DNA of 64,000 nucleotides from Carex sylvatica (lineage: Eukaryota > Streptophyta > Magnoliopsida > Poales > Cyperaceae). Made by a program: the position numbers and the translations under genes. The notes below the pieces were generated by a model. The model ran no database searches, was not told the DNA's origin, and saw only the letters and a list, made by a program, of their open reading frames with translations. How positions within the stretch are numbered: the stretch's first letter is position 1; the number at the start of each line of letters is the position of its first letter. The DNA lies in contig CAXKVR010000015.1 of NCBI GenBank assembly GCA_964058845.1, positions 464,015-528,014 on the forward strand, read 5' to 3'. Positions 12,301 through 24,690 of the stretch are shown here, piece by piece.

Positions 12301-13742
12301 GTGAATTCAAAATATTTCCAAGACCAGTTTTTCTTCGGCCGAATCGGGTTCGGACCCGGGAAATGACATTAAGTTTAAGTGTTTAACGTAGTAAGCCAAA
12401 ATTTCATCTGGTGTTGCCACCTTTTGATATTTTCACCACTATATTTTTTAGATAAGTCCTCAATAATGGATACAATTTGATATCAAAAAATAAATCTTTT
12501 GAGAATATTTCTCCAAAATTGTTGAAATAGAGATTTACTAAAAAAGTTCAAGAAAAATAAACTTGAAACGCACGTCTGAAAAGGTTTAGGGTTTAGGGAG
12601 GTTTCTTGCCAAGCCATTAATTATTCTTAATCATATATATAAGGCTATAAGCTTCTATTAATTGTATAAATATTTCATTGGATTTTATCGTAACACCTTA
12701 AAATGCTAGAAACTTAAATTATAATGAACTCTTGTTTCAAAATCATTGACCGAGTCAACTAAAATCATGTCTAAGTTTTTTTTTTTTATTGATAAAAAAA
12801 TAAAAAGAAAAGAAAAAGAAACTTATTACTGACTTCCTGACTTGTATAAAAATGATGTCTAAGTTTAGGGTTTACAAATCATGTTAAGTTTCTAACATGA
12901 ACAATTACACTGAACTTGCAAAACACTTGTATAAAAATAATGTCCTTATTACTGACTTCCTCGGAAATTCAACAAAAGATATATAACCAAAGTCATTTCT
13001 GGAAGGACTTTGAACAAATTGAATGAATTTTTCAATGCAGTTGTCATGTACTAGTACAGCCTAGCTAGCTTGGAAATGAAAGAGCAGAGAAATTCAGGTA
13101 CGAAGATATGGCGGATGGTTGGCTCCAGGCTCCAGGCTCCAGGGAACACCTTCTTACTTATTCTGTTCACATTTGTCAGAAATCTGACTATTGATGGTGC
13201 GCTGTCTTCATGATGGTACTTGGAATCTGCACTTTAGATACCTAAATCTTTCAGAATCTGACGGATTCATGCAAAGCCACTGCATGCCTACTAGACAATG
13301 ACACATTGTATTTTGTTTCGTTGTGGGGACAGAAATATTGTGCTCACATATTTAGGCAAGAAACCAAATATATAGGTAATGCAACTGGCACTCCCAAAAT
13401 ATTGTGCTTGGTGCCTTGATCGGCTTCCTGGTCCGAGTTGTTTTCCTTTTTCCTCATTTTTTTTTTTTACTTTTAAACACCCGTAATTTTACACATCTAA
13501 TGTTAAGTAAATGATATGGGGGACAGATACGATTTTAAAATTTTACATTTGTCGACTTATTGACTGGTAATATATATCAAGTCAACGAGCGACAAATAAA
13601 ATGGAGCAGGTATCTGCAATCCAGAAAATGCGGATAGTGTTTTATTTTTCAAAAAAAAAAAAAATGAACTATTTTAAATTATGTTGACAGTACAGAACGG
13701 TGTTTGCCATTTTTTTTATTAAAATTAAAGTACAAGTGATTA
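12301..13742. other. Duplicated non-coding DNA of unit A
   Basis: No intact gene is seen. The stretch at 12390-13330 is homologous to 27580-28250 and 30160-30200 in unit B. GGCTCCAGGCTCCAGG at about 13120-13142 is a small tandem repeat. Confidence 0.5.
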
Positions 13743-13750
13743 CATATAAA

Positions 13751-13946
13751 CGGTGTTGTAAATAACGATATGCAGTTATCGGATGGATATAATACTGCAA
13801 AACTTTTAATCGAAAATAATTGAGAATAATCGGTTATAATTAGAAAATAATCGACCGATTAATCGAGAAAATCTATGATGATTTGATTACCGTCAATGAC
13901 TAATCGACCGATTAATCGGTCAAAAGAGTCTTTTTTTACAACACTG
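13751..13946. mobile_element. Short hAT-type MITE (GTGTTGTAAATAACG family)
   Basis: The ends CGGTGTTGTAAATAACG and TTTTTACAACACTG are inverted, and the interior repeats CGACCGATTAATCG. The flanks CATATAAA and CACATAAG match at 6 of 8 positions. The longer relative at 23874-24682 shares the ends and the GATTAATCG words, and a truncated copy starts near 62489. Confidence 0.6.
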
Positions 13947-14677
13947 CACATAAGTCAAAGCTGCATGTAATCAGGAGCATATGTGCAGTAATCAAGTTCC
14001 GTTTGTGAATGGTTTTAGGTTAAAAATTAACCGAAATTTTTTTTACCATCTTTAAAAAAACCAATTAACCTCATTTCCACATGAATTTCATTTTTACAGG
14101 ATCACAGTTTAAAATTACGGTCCTATTGGCTGGAATTGCAATTTCAAACTTAATTTGGTCTCATTTATGTATCGACGTTTGAAGTTGAGATCCAACTATT
14201 ATTTGAACCGCAATTTCAAACTGCAATCCTAAAATTTATAACTGTAATTTCATTCTCCACTACCAAGTTTTCAAAATAAAAAATAAAAAATTTCATTCTC
14301 CACTCCTCTCTCCTCGGTTGGCAGCCCTTCTCTTCTTCATCTTTTTATTCTCTACTATAAGTTTTTCTCTTTATCTATCTATATTTTATTTTAATTTTTT
14401 TAGTTAATTTATAATTTTAGGCCTGTGTTTTATTGAACCAAAATAAATCTTATAGTATCAATTTATATCAATGATGAGGTTTTACAAGGTCAAAATAGGA
14501 TTTATTATAGTCTGTCTTGTGACTGTGATCCCGGTAAGGACCGGACTAAATTATTTGGGTTTAAAAGAGACTATTTGTCTATGTTGCATGGATGCAGGTA
14601 CGGACATCGTATCGTATACGATACGGATACGGTGATATGGTAATTTTTAAAATTCTAAGATACGATATGCCTATTAT

Positions 14678-15101
14678 GAGGAGGGTTCAAATGCCTCCAT
14701 ATATTTTTTGTGCCTCCATCATGCCTCCATTTTTAAAAACTTAAATAACTCAAAGTTTAAAACTTAAACGTCAAAATAAAACCGTTAGATGTGATCTATG
14801 TTATTTTCTCTATGTACGCATAAAAAATTATCACATTTTAATTTTATTTTTATATGAATCAATAAGTTGAAAAATCAACGTCTAGAAATTATCCACATTA
14901 CTATACATGTTTACAAGCTCAAGATGACAACCAAAACAAAGTCGAAATGCCAACAAATTTTACACGTGCATAGATAAAATGATATAGTTCATATACAATA
15001 GTTTTATTTTGAATTTTAAGATTTAAATTTTGAGTTATTAAAGTTTTTAAAAATGAAGGCATAATGGAGGCACAAAAAATAAAGGCATTTGAACCCTCCT
15101 C
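14678..15101. mobile_element. MULE-type MITE, GAGGAGGGTTCAAAT family, copy 2 (nested)
   Basis: The ends GAGGAGGGTTCAAATGCCTC and GGCATTTGAACCCTCCTC are inverted. The 9-bp flanks GCCTATTAT (14669-14677) and GCCTACTAT (15102-15110) match at 8 of 9, as expected for Mutator-like elements. It lies inside the hAT element at 14579-15908. Confidence 0.82.
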
Positions 15102-15669
15102 GCCTACTATATATGTTATTTTAATTAATTATATTATTAATTCAATACTTATATTGTACAACATAAAAATAATTTAATAATTTCAACACTTATATTATTA
15201 ATTAAGTTAGTTAATAATTCAATTAAATGCGATATAGGATATATAAGTTTCACAAATTAATTCATTAATTCAGTAACTTTGTATTTAATTTATGTGGCCT
15301 ATTATCACATAAATTAAACACTGATATTTAATTTAGCGACCCATTGCATTTAAATTAAGTGCCACAGAAAATCTTTCATCAACTAGTCCGGATATACAGT
15401 GTTGAGAATTAGTCCCACAAGCATAAACTAAACCGAAAATGGGACTATATATATCACACGCCTAAAGGCCGTAAGTGTTAATTGAAAAGAGAGATAGTAG
15501 CCGTTAGAAATAGAAATTTAATATTATGGTATATTGTATTGCCCTTCATAATCCTCTCGTGGCCACGTGAAGGCATTGGAGAGTGGAGCGAGAATAGCAT
15601 ACCCACCCCCACGTGATTTCCTTTGAATAAGGTTACAAAGTCAGACAGCGGAGGAAGTGAAAAATAGCA

Positions 15670-15890
15670 TAACGTATCGCTGCCGTGTCGTTAAATAGGT
15701 ATCGGAGACAGAGCCGTATCGCTGCCGTTCAACAGGTATCGGAGACCTTATCGGATGTTAAAGAATACGTCATCTAAGTCGATATGTCAGTTGGATGGCG
15801 CATTGAGCACGTATCCGGAGTACGCGAAGTGTTGTAAAAAGTATGGATGGCGCATTGAGCACGTATCCGGAGTACGAAGTGTTTGTATAA
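15670..15890. repeat. Short tandem duplications in the hAT right arm
   Basis: A ~55 bp unit with GGATGGCGCATTGAGCACG occurs twice in a row (about 15792-15890). A second pair built on TATCGCTGCCGT...GGTATCGGAGAC lies at about 15675-15745. Confidence 0.75.
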
Positions 15891-15917
15891 AGTATCCGAC
15901 TAACATAGCGCTATTTG

Positions 15918-17430
15918 CCATCAATCCACTCTTATAATTTCAAAATTTTAATTTTCTATATTAAAATTTAATTGAATTTTATTTGTTTAGAATTTTTAAT
16001 ATAGTATAGCTCTTTCATAAAATATCACATGTTTACTTCTAGTCTAATGGTTAGAGTTCTATTTTATAATTGCGAGGACTTTGAGTTTAAATCTCACTTA
16101 CAACATATTGTATAACTTAAATTTCAGCCTTACCTATTATGATTTTCAAATTCTGTCTCTGTGGCACATTATACGTGTGCTGGCCACATGCAATGACTCA
16201 CATATGCATGTTATATTCATTCGTAGGCCGTCACTGCTCTTTAAAAAAAAATGCGTGTGTATGTATAACACGTGAATACACCTGTCGCGACAAGTCACGA
16301 CAATACATATGACCAAACATAAATAATTACGTACACGTGGTCAATATAAAATAAATTTTTATGCCATTAGTTGTCCTAAAAGTAGTTCAAATTTTTGTTT
16401 TTCTAAAGATAATTTTTTTACAAGATTGTTTATTAAATTATAATTTGTTCCAATTTTGTCACATTTTCGAATTTTTTATATATGTGTTTTCATTCCAAAA
16501 CAAACTTAATATTAAAAAACAAAATGATTAAACATAATCAAATATAATCAAATGTGATTGGTAATGTTTGATTACGACATGACTTAATCACATAATTACT
16601 AATGTGTTGTGACTATTTATGTACTATGGCTATTAATAACATGAAAATTTGACTTAATTACGATATGACACAACACATGATTGACTTACAAAGCAATATG
16701 ACTAGTCACTATACAACACAAATTTACATCTCTTGTTGGTGGCCGTTTCAGTGATGTAGGTCTTTTTGCACACTTTTTTTTTTAGACTAGACTAGTAACC
16801 AAAAACAAAAGTAGCATTAAGATATAAATTTTACGATGTTCTTATTACATATTATACAAGCGACATTTAAATTTCTCGAGAGTATAGTTAAAACATAAAA
16901 TTAATAAGTATATGACATAAACATGAACATGACAATGATATGTCATTAAGATGACAAAGATCTGAAAAAAAATAAAGGTAATATATATGGAAAGTGGAAC
17001 CTCCCATGCGCGCTGCCAAATATGCTATCTATGGGGAATATTCTAATAGCATCCAGAAAAGGAAATGTTAATTAGTTGATTGGGTTTGGAAAGATGCAAA
17101 GCATTTCAACGTTCAAAGATGAAAAGGTTTGGAACTTTTCTATGGATTAAGGAACCTATCAGGGGAACTAGCTAGCTAGTTGCGCCACTGATTCATTCTT
17201 GTAATATTGTTATTTCTTAACAGTGTCTTATTATCATATTCGTCGCTGTTCATACGAAAATACAATAATAAGATCCCTCTTAAATACTCAAATGCTCAAA
17301 CCGTCAAACGGGTCTAAGATCGTTACAAAAAAACTCTTAATTGAAGAGAGTTTTCAATGGTCTGTCTTGAAATAGACGTCCAGATGAAACAGTTCCTGAA
17401 AACGTGGTGATCATAATTTAGGGCAACACC
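15918..17430. other. Duplicated non-coding DNA of unit A
   Basis: No gene is seen. A tRNA-like stretch (TCTAATGGTTAGAG then GAGTTTAAATCTC) lies at about 16039-16100. The block at 16780-16890 matches unit B at 33055-33180 (GCATTAAGATATAAATTTT). Confidence 0.5.
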
Positions 17431-17439
17431 ATGGTGAGA

Positions 17440-17615
17440 GGAGTCCATATCCTCTTATATATGTAACAAAATATTTTTGTTTAGATCCGGACCGTCTAAT
17501 CAGAAACCGGGCCAATCCACTACGAGATGGAATAATATTTGTATAGATTCTATGACCGAGACAGTCTGGATTTAAACAGAAATATTATGTTATCATATAT
17601 AGGTGATACGAATTC
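17440..17615. mobile_element. MULE-type MITE (GATACGAATTC group)
   Basis: This 176 bp imperfect hairpin is flanked by the perfect 9-bp duplication ATGGTGAGA at 17431-17439 and 17616-17624. The left arm runs GGAGTCCATATCC...TTTAGATCCGGAC and the right arm is its inverse. A related hairpin lies at about 48030-48175. Confidence 0.8.
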
Positions 17616-17624
17616 ATGGTGAGA

Positions 17625-18922
17625 ACCGTCAATTTAATCTGAGCCTTTAGTTTTCTTTAAAATCTGTGCATGACTTCTGAACCAGTGGTTAAGATATCTA
17701 TCACCATCTAGGTGCACAAGTAATATGCCAGTATAACAAATTAATTAACAATATCACAAGTGATCATATGATAAAAATGGTATATATTACACAAATTTAA
17801 TTAATGCTTATATAAAATTATATTACATAATTGTAATCCAGTTCTCTTCACGAGATCTGGGTACCGCGCTAATTTAGAGAAAGCAGGCCGATAGAACATG
17901 CAAGTCAAAGAGAAAAAAAAGAGAAGTCACCAAGAAATCGCGTGGTACTCCCAGAACCGCGTGCAGACGAAGATCAATGGGACTTGCATGGAACTCTTCA
18001 TCTGCTACTTGCATATTTTTTTATACAAATTAATTGATGCTTTAGATATAATTAGACTAAGTATAAAATATAAATAGCTTTTATAACGGCCTGATCTGCT
18101 TAAAAATCATTCATATAGTATAACCGGATAAAACTAATTAGTCGGCTTTGCCTCCTTGAAAATAGTTAAGTTGAAACTCCTATATACATTAATATACATT
18201 TATGTGGACGAGAAAACAACTTAATTAAACTTTCATTTTAAAAATATTAGAATAGTTTTTTGTCTTGTTTTCTGTATCCTTTGCAGATCTTTGGATTTGT
18301 TAACTTTTTTAGTTTAAAATTTGTGGTAGAGTTCCCTACTTAAATAGAAAAAAATATAGTAAGGGAAATGTTTAGAGCGATATATTAATTCACTTATGCA
18401 ATTATCACTATCAGTAAACTGAGTAATAAATTATTCGAAAGAACTTGTCTTTGATTTAGTGGTAAAGACACATGGCTTCCATGTGAGAGGGCATGTGTTT
18501 GAAACCCATAAAGTGATAAAATAATCTATAATATACATTGGGGTTCGAAAGTATGTTGGGTGGCTTGACCTCCAACTCATAATTTAAAAATAATAAATTA
18601 TTCAAATTAAATTGAATTCCTAAGTCAATAACTGAATAATAACTTCATTAAGCTGCATTATAACGTATGTTATTGTTTGGTTTGTTTCAAAAGAATTCTT
18701 AAACTACTAATTAACTAAATCACAATATTGTTAAACCGAATTCTAAAAATAATAACGATAATTAATGGTGTCTGTGAATTTCCAAAATGTCAACATCGAT
18801 ATCAAATAGGAAAAATATCATATAATTAATTACTATATTACTGTAGTAAAGACAAAACAAGAGCCTCATGTGCAAAACACAATCTAGTACAATTATGACC
18901 TTATGCACCATTTCACCTAGGC
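17625..18922. other. Upstream region of peptide gene 1
   Basis: No gene is seen. It holds a 21-bp block (17966-17986) conserved upstream of all four peptide genes and a second shared block (GGCCTGATCTGCTTAAAAAT, about 18089-18108). A tRNA-like relic (A-box-like TGATTTAGTGG, B-box-like TGTTTGAAACCC) lies at about 18446-18515. Confidence 0.5.
17966..17986 (+). promoter_or_regulatory. Conserved upstream block, gene 1 copy
   Basis: The block GACGAAGATCAATGG continuing to CTTG recurs at 33778-33798, 53075-53095 (inverse) and 61938-61958 (inverse). It always lies upstream of a peptide gene on its coding strand, 476 to 1054 bp from the ATG. A role in regulation is inference. Confidence 0.4.
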
Positions 18923-18930
18923 TATATATA
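18923..18930 (+). promoter_or_regulatory. TATA box of peptide gene 1
   Basis: TATATATA lies about 110 bp before the ATG. A comparable TATA stands at a similar distance before each of the other three copies. Confidence 0.6.
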
Positions 18931-19039
18931 CGTACCCGGCTCAATGTTCTCCTTGCTCAACCAACCAATAAACCCTCACTAGCTACCAACTAAATTGTCC
19001 TGTTTTTCGTATCCTCCAACAAAATTCTAAAAATTTGAA

Positions 19040-19276
19040 ATGACAAGGTGTTCAAAACAAGTAATGGTATTTGCAATTATACTAGTTTTTCTGGCATCAA
19101 TTAGCATGCAAAATGCTGATGGTGCAAGGCTGCTTGGTGTTGCTTCTGATGTGGTCGTTGATGTTCCCAGCTCGTTATCCCCGGAATCTAAAAGCAAAAA
19201 TGTTCCACCTTCAAGGTCTTCGGACTGCTCGTCAGGTCAACCCGGTAAAAATTGTCCACCTACAAATGGCAATTAA
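19040..19276 (+). CDS. Secreted peptide precursor 1 (SGPS-C-x8-C family), diverged core
   Basis: This is a 78 residue single-exon precursor. After MTRC a hydrophobic segment (about residues 8-22) forms a signal peptide, with likely cleavage after ADG at residue 28. ARLLG follows, then an acidic/serine/proline linker, then the C-terminal block PPSRSSDC (C63), eight residues, C72 and PPTNGN. Family features are shared with three other genes in this window, and the start is fixed by alignment of all four. The SGPS core of the others is SRSS here, so activity may have changed. The core recalls PIP/IDA-type apoplastic signalling peptides perceived by receptor kinases. The two cysteines and CPP ending differ from those families as I know them, so membership is inference. 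A cysteine-containing phytocytokine family is the main alternative. Confidence 0.75.
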   Translation: MTRCSKQVMVFAIILVFLASISMQNADGARLLGVASDVVVDVPSSLSPESKSKNVPPSRSSDCSSGQPGKNCPPTNGN

Positions 19277-21484
19277 CAGGTCGGAATCTGATAAATTGAT
19301 AAAATTAAGTTAATGTTATTCTTACACTTGTTGAACAACTTCTATTAGAGCTTTTTTTATATCCTTGACTCCCTGCCCGAATTGTGTGAGGGTTGCTTGC
19401 TGGCCGGTTAATAAATGATATTTAAAACTAGATGTACAATCGTTAATTTGTATGTGGATGATTCGTTATTTTCTTGTTATTAATTTACATGCATGTATAG
19501 ATTGTAGTATGGTTTTCATTTTTTTTTCTTGTGTAAAAGTTTCAAATATTGTACAATATTGATGCTTACTTCTCTGTATATGAAATAAAATAATTTACTG
19601 TTTTCTTAAAGCTCAAAATGTCTCCAAAATGACTTGAAGCAGAGAAAGCGCATGATTAATTTCAGGACCATATATATATTTTACGTAAGAAGCATACACA
19701 ATTAATCTGTTAACACGTGCAAGGTTTACCTTTACACGTCAAGCATACAATTGCTATTAATCATTTCCTTGACTGCTTTTGTTGATTCCAAATTTATCCG
19801 AGGATAACTAATATGATCTGAATATAATAGTGCGTTGATAATTTAACAAAAAACAGTATAATCTCAATTTATTAGATTTTTTTCTTTCTTACATTGGATT
19901 ATCTAATTAAGACCCACCATAAAACTAATCACATGTAGTCTGCGGCAGAACTAGGATTTGAATATAGAGGGCAGCTAAACATTATTTAAAAATATAATTT
20001 ATATAACACATGAAATTTTTTATAATACTCTAATCAAGGAATTTTTTTGAGCCAATGATATTGATATCTACAGTATTGATTTCCTTGCTGAAGAGATGGA
20101 TATTTATCCATATGAAATTGGTAAGACCCCTTAAGTATGTAAAATTTTCTAATTTCATCTCTTTCATTAGTAGGATAATTCAATAGTTGAAGGCGTTTAT
20201 CTAGATCTATCTCATATTTAAATAATTTAAAAGAACTCTATAAAGGTTGTTCTTGATCAAAATTCATCATGTGTGAAATTGATTTAAAAATTTGATTAGC
20301 AAGATCGACTTGAAATTTCTGTCGGAATTTGAGAGTTTGAGTTGCTTTCCTTTACTTTGAAATAAGAATTTAATTCTCTTAGAAATAATTTTATAAGTGT
20401 ACAAATTAAAAAAATCATCATTTTCAGAACACACAAAAGTGAAATAAACTTTAATGTAAAAGTTATAATGAATAGTAATTGAAAAAAAAATACAAACAAA
20501 CACAAATCTCAATTTTAAAAATTCAATCTTGCCGATTTCAAAGATCAAGAAGTAAATTTGCACCGAAGATGTAATTACTGTTCTTTTTTTTTACTTAAGT
20601 AAATTATTGTTCTTTGAAGATGGTGAATTTTGATCAAACAAATTGTATTGCGACTTTTTATTTCTGTTAGTTAATTTTACGCATCTATTCAAAGATGATT
20701 GATTTGCTGTCTTTTTTCCGTGAATCGGATAATGGAATTATGGAGATGTGATGTTTGTGGGATTTGATCATTTTTTTTTTTTTTTAAATAAAAAAAAATC
20801 TGATAGTGGCTATCAGAGGAGTATACATCCAGAGTGATGCACGACCGATCAAAAAATTGAAAAAAGTAACGGAAATATAGATTTGGTTCTGAGATCACAC
20901 AGATTCTCAATTCTTTGATAAAACTGATACATTAAAAACTAACTATCTCACCAAAAGACATGACGTATGTTTAAATACCAATCCTAAAAACAGAAAATAC
21001 ATAAAAGATACATAAAAGACCCTAAAAACTCTAAAATTATAAAGAAAGGTCCAAAAGTCCATGAAGGAAGACTCGGATCGCGAATCTAAGCCCAAAAGTT
21101 ATAAAGAAAGGCCCGACATACTCGGATCGCGAATCTATGATTCGTTTCAGATCCGATTTTGAACTGTAGAGTTCCTGTCAAGATTTCAGCCCGATCCGAC
21201 GGACGGATCAAAAGTTACGTCTCTTTTCATAAAGCATGCGCAGGACCATATTGCATCACAGAGTCTTTACAAACATACGTCATAATAAAACTTCAAAAAT
21301 CCAAAATAATAAAATAAATGCTGCACATCTTAGCAGAAGTTCTACCGCAGCTCGGCCTACCTTTTGGCATTGATTGCGCACTTCCTTTCATTGATTGCCC
21401 ACTTCCTTTTTTTTATTATTTTCTTCTATACACTGACAAGCTTTCCTAAAGCAAAAAATCTCCTTAAAAAGCGGTCCACAGATG
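19277..21484. other. 3' flank of gene 1 and repeat-derived DNA
   Basis: The first ~600 bp match the 3' flanks of the other copies; for example, GATAATTTAACAAAAAACAG at about 19838 recurs at 35585 and inversely near 51830. From about 20940 to 21420 the sequence (ACTCGGATCGCGAATCTA twice at about 21070 and 21120) looks like part of a retrotransposon end, but I cannot define it. Confidence 0.4.
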
Positions 21485-21492
21485 ATGTAGGC

Positions 21493-22566
21493 TAGGGGTT
21501 TGCTAACGGGTACGGGCCGGGCGGGTAGGGTATATCCGGGGTCGGGCACGGATACGGATATCACGGGTATACGGTTACTACGGGCCGGGTATCACGGGTA
21601 TTTTTTTTAAAATCCGTGCCATACCCGTCTTATACCCGTGCCCGTGGTACCCTTGACGGGCAGGGCGGTCCGGGTACCCGGTCCGGTTTTTTTTTTTTTT
21701 TTTTTCCCTTTGTTTTTTTTTCTCTGTTTTTTTTTCTGTTTTTTTTTCTGTTTTTTTTTCTGTTTTTTTTTACGGTATTGTACGAATATCATTACGTGTT
21801 TATAATTCGACTTTTAAAATCAAAATAGTTCAATATCAAATAGTGTATATAAATAAATAAAATTTGTAACTTATATATAAAAATTATTCATGCGAAAATT
21901 TGTATATTTATTCGGCTAAATACAAATGTATTTATTTATTTCTTTACATGAGTCATTTTATTTTATTTTCAAATTCTCATTCTAATTATATAGTTTCATA
22001 ATTTATTTATATCTCGAAATTTTTAGTTTACATTTTAAATTGATAATATATTTTCTAAACGTTCATTTATTTTTAATATGTTAAATAAAATATAAATAAA
22101 AAATATAATTAAATCAGAAACTTTAAAACAATAAATAAAAAAACAGAATTTAAAAAACAGAAATTAAAAAACAGAAATTAAAAAACAGAACTAAAAAAAC
22201 AGAAATTAAAAAACAGAATTTAAAAAACAGAAATTAAAAAACAGAAATTAAAAAAACAGAAATTAAAAAACAGAATAAAAAAGGGGGGGGGGGGAATTTA
22301 AAATTTTTGAAATTAAAAAAAAAACGGGTACGGGCACGGGTACGGGTATACGGGCACGGGTATACGGGTACGGGTACACGGGTTCACGGGCACGGGCACT
22401 AGGGTATACGGGTACGGGTAATCCGGTCCGGATATGGTCGGATTTTTTTCCGAAAGGGCATACCGTACCCGTTTTATGCCCGTACCCGTTTACCCGACCT
22501 ATATCCGAGCTCGGACAAGGACGGGTCGGGTACGGGCAGCCCGACCCGGGTTTTTGCAATACACTA
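21493..22566. mobile_element. GC-rich-ended non-autonomous hAT element, copy 2
   Basis: The ends TAGGGGTTTGCTAACGGG and TTTTTGCAATACACTA are flanked by a perfect 8-bp duplication ATGTAGGC at 21485-21492 and 22567-22574. It is the inverse of the element at 7543-8663 along its whole length, including the GGGTACGGG-rich ends, the AT-rich core and the AAAAAACAGAAATT array. A run of ten or more G lies at about 22283-22295. Confidence 0.9.
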
Positions 22567-22574
22567 ATGTAGGC

Positions 22575-23865
22575 AGTCCCAATCTGAAATTTGCTTTTCC
22601 AATTTTATCTTTCAAGACCTTAAAAGTTTGTAATAATAATAGAGGGTCCTGCTACATATGAAAAATATAAATTCAGTTAAAATTTCTACATACTTGGTAA
22701 ACAATTTCTGAAATCATAGGGGGCTTATAGCCCCCCCCCCCCCCATCAAGTACTATGTTCCGCCATGCAGACCTCTATCAATCACCAATTTGAATGACAA
22801 AATATTAATATTTTATGAAAGCCTTTGTTTAGAAGCCTTCGTTTAAATTATAAGTACGTACGTCTTTATTTTATATTATAGTTATAATTTCTATCATTAA
22901 TTAATCAGAGAATAATTATCAACAAAGGACACCTTGTATCAAGAAGACCGCAAAAGTTGTTCAATTGGCTGAGATATATATATATACACAAAAATGCTGT
23001 ATTTCTAATTACCAAATTTCCATATAATTAAGTCGGTGCAGTGTGTATGAATTATTAAATGACACATTAACAATATAGAAATGGTACCAAACTAAAACTA
23101 GTACAATAAACACTGAGCCGCATATATTCACATGTACTAAATGTAAAATGGTACTAAACAAAAAAGTGAAAAATGAGTAAATACATGCAGAACCACATAA
23201 ATAACTAAGCAGGTAAAACTAGTCATTTCTCTAAATAAAAGATTAATTAGTTCGCGAAATTTAAAAGCCTCCAACGACACGACTTCTTGTCTTATTATAA
23301 CATTTAATGCATCAATTAATGAACCATACCAGTCATTGCATTCATAAAATTTTATAAACTTCTAACTGATGCATCATTCCAGATATCTGGTATATATCGA
23401 TTCATCATCAGATAATTATCCCCACAACGGCTCACAGTTCTCTTCGCTGATAAGTGATCCTAAGATACCACAATTCCAGTCAAAAACTGTTGCATGGCAG
23501 ATTGGCAGTCGTGTCGGTCAATCCAAAACCTTAGTTTGACAAATTTCATAATGGGTCCATATGGTTCGGATCACCCCAGAAGAAGAGCCACTTATCGACA
23601 AGGCACCGCCACGCTATTTGATCCCTATGTGAAATTCTGAATGATCAATGAGTAAACCCTGCCTAGTGAGTACAGAGTAGCGAGTAGCGACTCCAGTGGC
23701 CCGTGGCTGCAAGGCTGCATGTACGGGGAATCATGGACTAGCTAGGCACCGATACTGGTCTTGTTCATGAATCTCGCAGTCAAGGATTTCAGTGTGGGGG
23801 GTCCACTGACCAGGGCCGATTTTGAAAATTTTGGTGTCCAGGACGGAAGAAAATTTTGAGCCTTT
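22575..23865. other. Duplicated non-coding DNA of unit A
   Basis: No gene is seen. A C run lies at about 22730-22744. Blocks at 22940, 23395-23460 and 23690-23830 match unit B at 37757, 37805-37870 and 37990-38100. Confidence 0.5.
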
Positions 23866-23873
23866 ATACATAC

Positions 23874-24682
23874 CAGTGATGTAAAAAAGGTCTTAACTGC
23901 TTATTATATGCATGTTTAATTGTTAACAGCGGTCAAACCGTTATAAATATGCTTATCGGAGGTCTATTAGTGAATTTTCCGATTAATTGGCTGATTATTC
24001 TCGATTATTCCCAATTATTCCGTTTAGTCTAGTTTGATCATCCATTTATTTCTGTTTATTTCCGGTGATTATTTATTTTTACATTATTTTTTTTTCTGTG
24101 ACGGTGTAATAATAAGTTTCATAAATCATGTATTGCCGTTTTATTTGTGCTTGGCTATTCGTTCAATTTTTTTATAGATATTTTTTCTTCTTACTTATTT
24201 TGAATTAATTGATTAATTCATCTATTAATTATATACCATATATTTTTCTTACTTACTGAGGTATTTTTTTTCATTTAGTACAACATGTTCATATATTAAA
24301 TTAACTTGTTATTACAAACAAAATTTAGTGATTTTATGTTTGAATGTTTAATGTCTTTCAAATAATATATTATTAGTATATTATTTGAAAACGCTTAATT
24401 CTCAAACTTATTTTTTCATCAAATAAATGTGTTACTTACACATGTCAAATGTGTGTGTTGTTAAGCGTAGTGCCATGTTATAATAATAGAACTAAGTTAA
24501 ATTAAGTTTATTTGATAAGTTTGATGAGTTATATAATTTTTTTTTAATAAATTATGAATTACACATAATTTTAAAAAAAATACAAAATTGTCTGCATAAT
24601 TCTAATTAATCGGCAGCATACCGATTAATCGCTTGATGGTATTCCGTCGTTCGACAAGCGCATACCGTTATTTACAATACTG
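23874..24682. mobile_element. hAT element (GTGTTGTAAATAACG family), long form
   Basis: The ends CAGTGATGTAAAAAAGG and CCGTTATTTACAATACTG are inverted. The flanks ATACATAC (23866-23873) and ATATATAC (24683-24690) match at 7 of 8. The subterminal parts carry CCGATTAAT and GATTATTCTCGATTATTCCC words. No transposase frame is present. Confidence 0.75.
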
Positions 24683-24690
24683 ATATATAC

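Larger units (their letters stand above)
14579..15908. mobile_element. hAT element (CTATGTTGCATGGAT family) with a nested MITE
   Basis: The left end CTATGTTGCATGGATGCAGG and right end GTATCCGACTAACATAG are inverted. Near-matching 8-bp flanks ACTATTTG and GCTATTTG (7 of 8) lie one base outside each end. The left ~100 bp match the inverse right end of the element at 29591-30163 (GATACGATACGGATACGG words). A MULE-type MITE is inserted at 14678-15101. The right part has tandem repeats at 15670-15890. Confidence 0.65.

Noticed and set aside
18446..18515. Functional tRNA gene
   Set aside because: A- and B-box-like words are present, but the acceptor and D stems do not pair.
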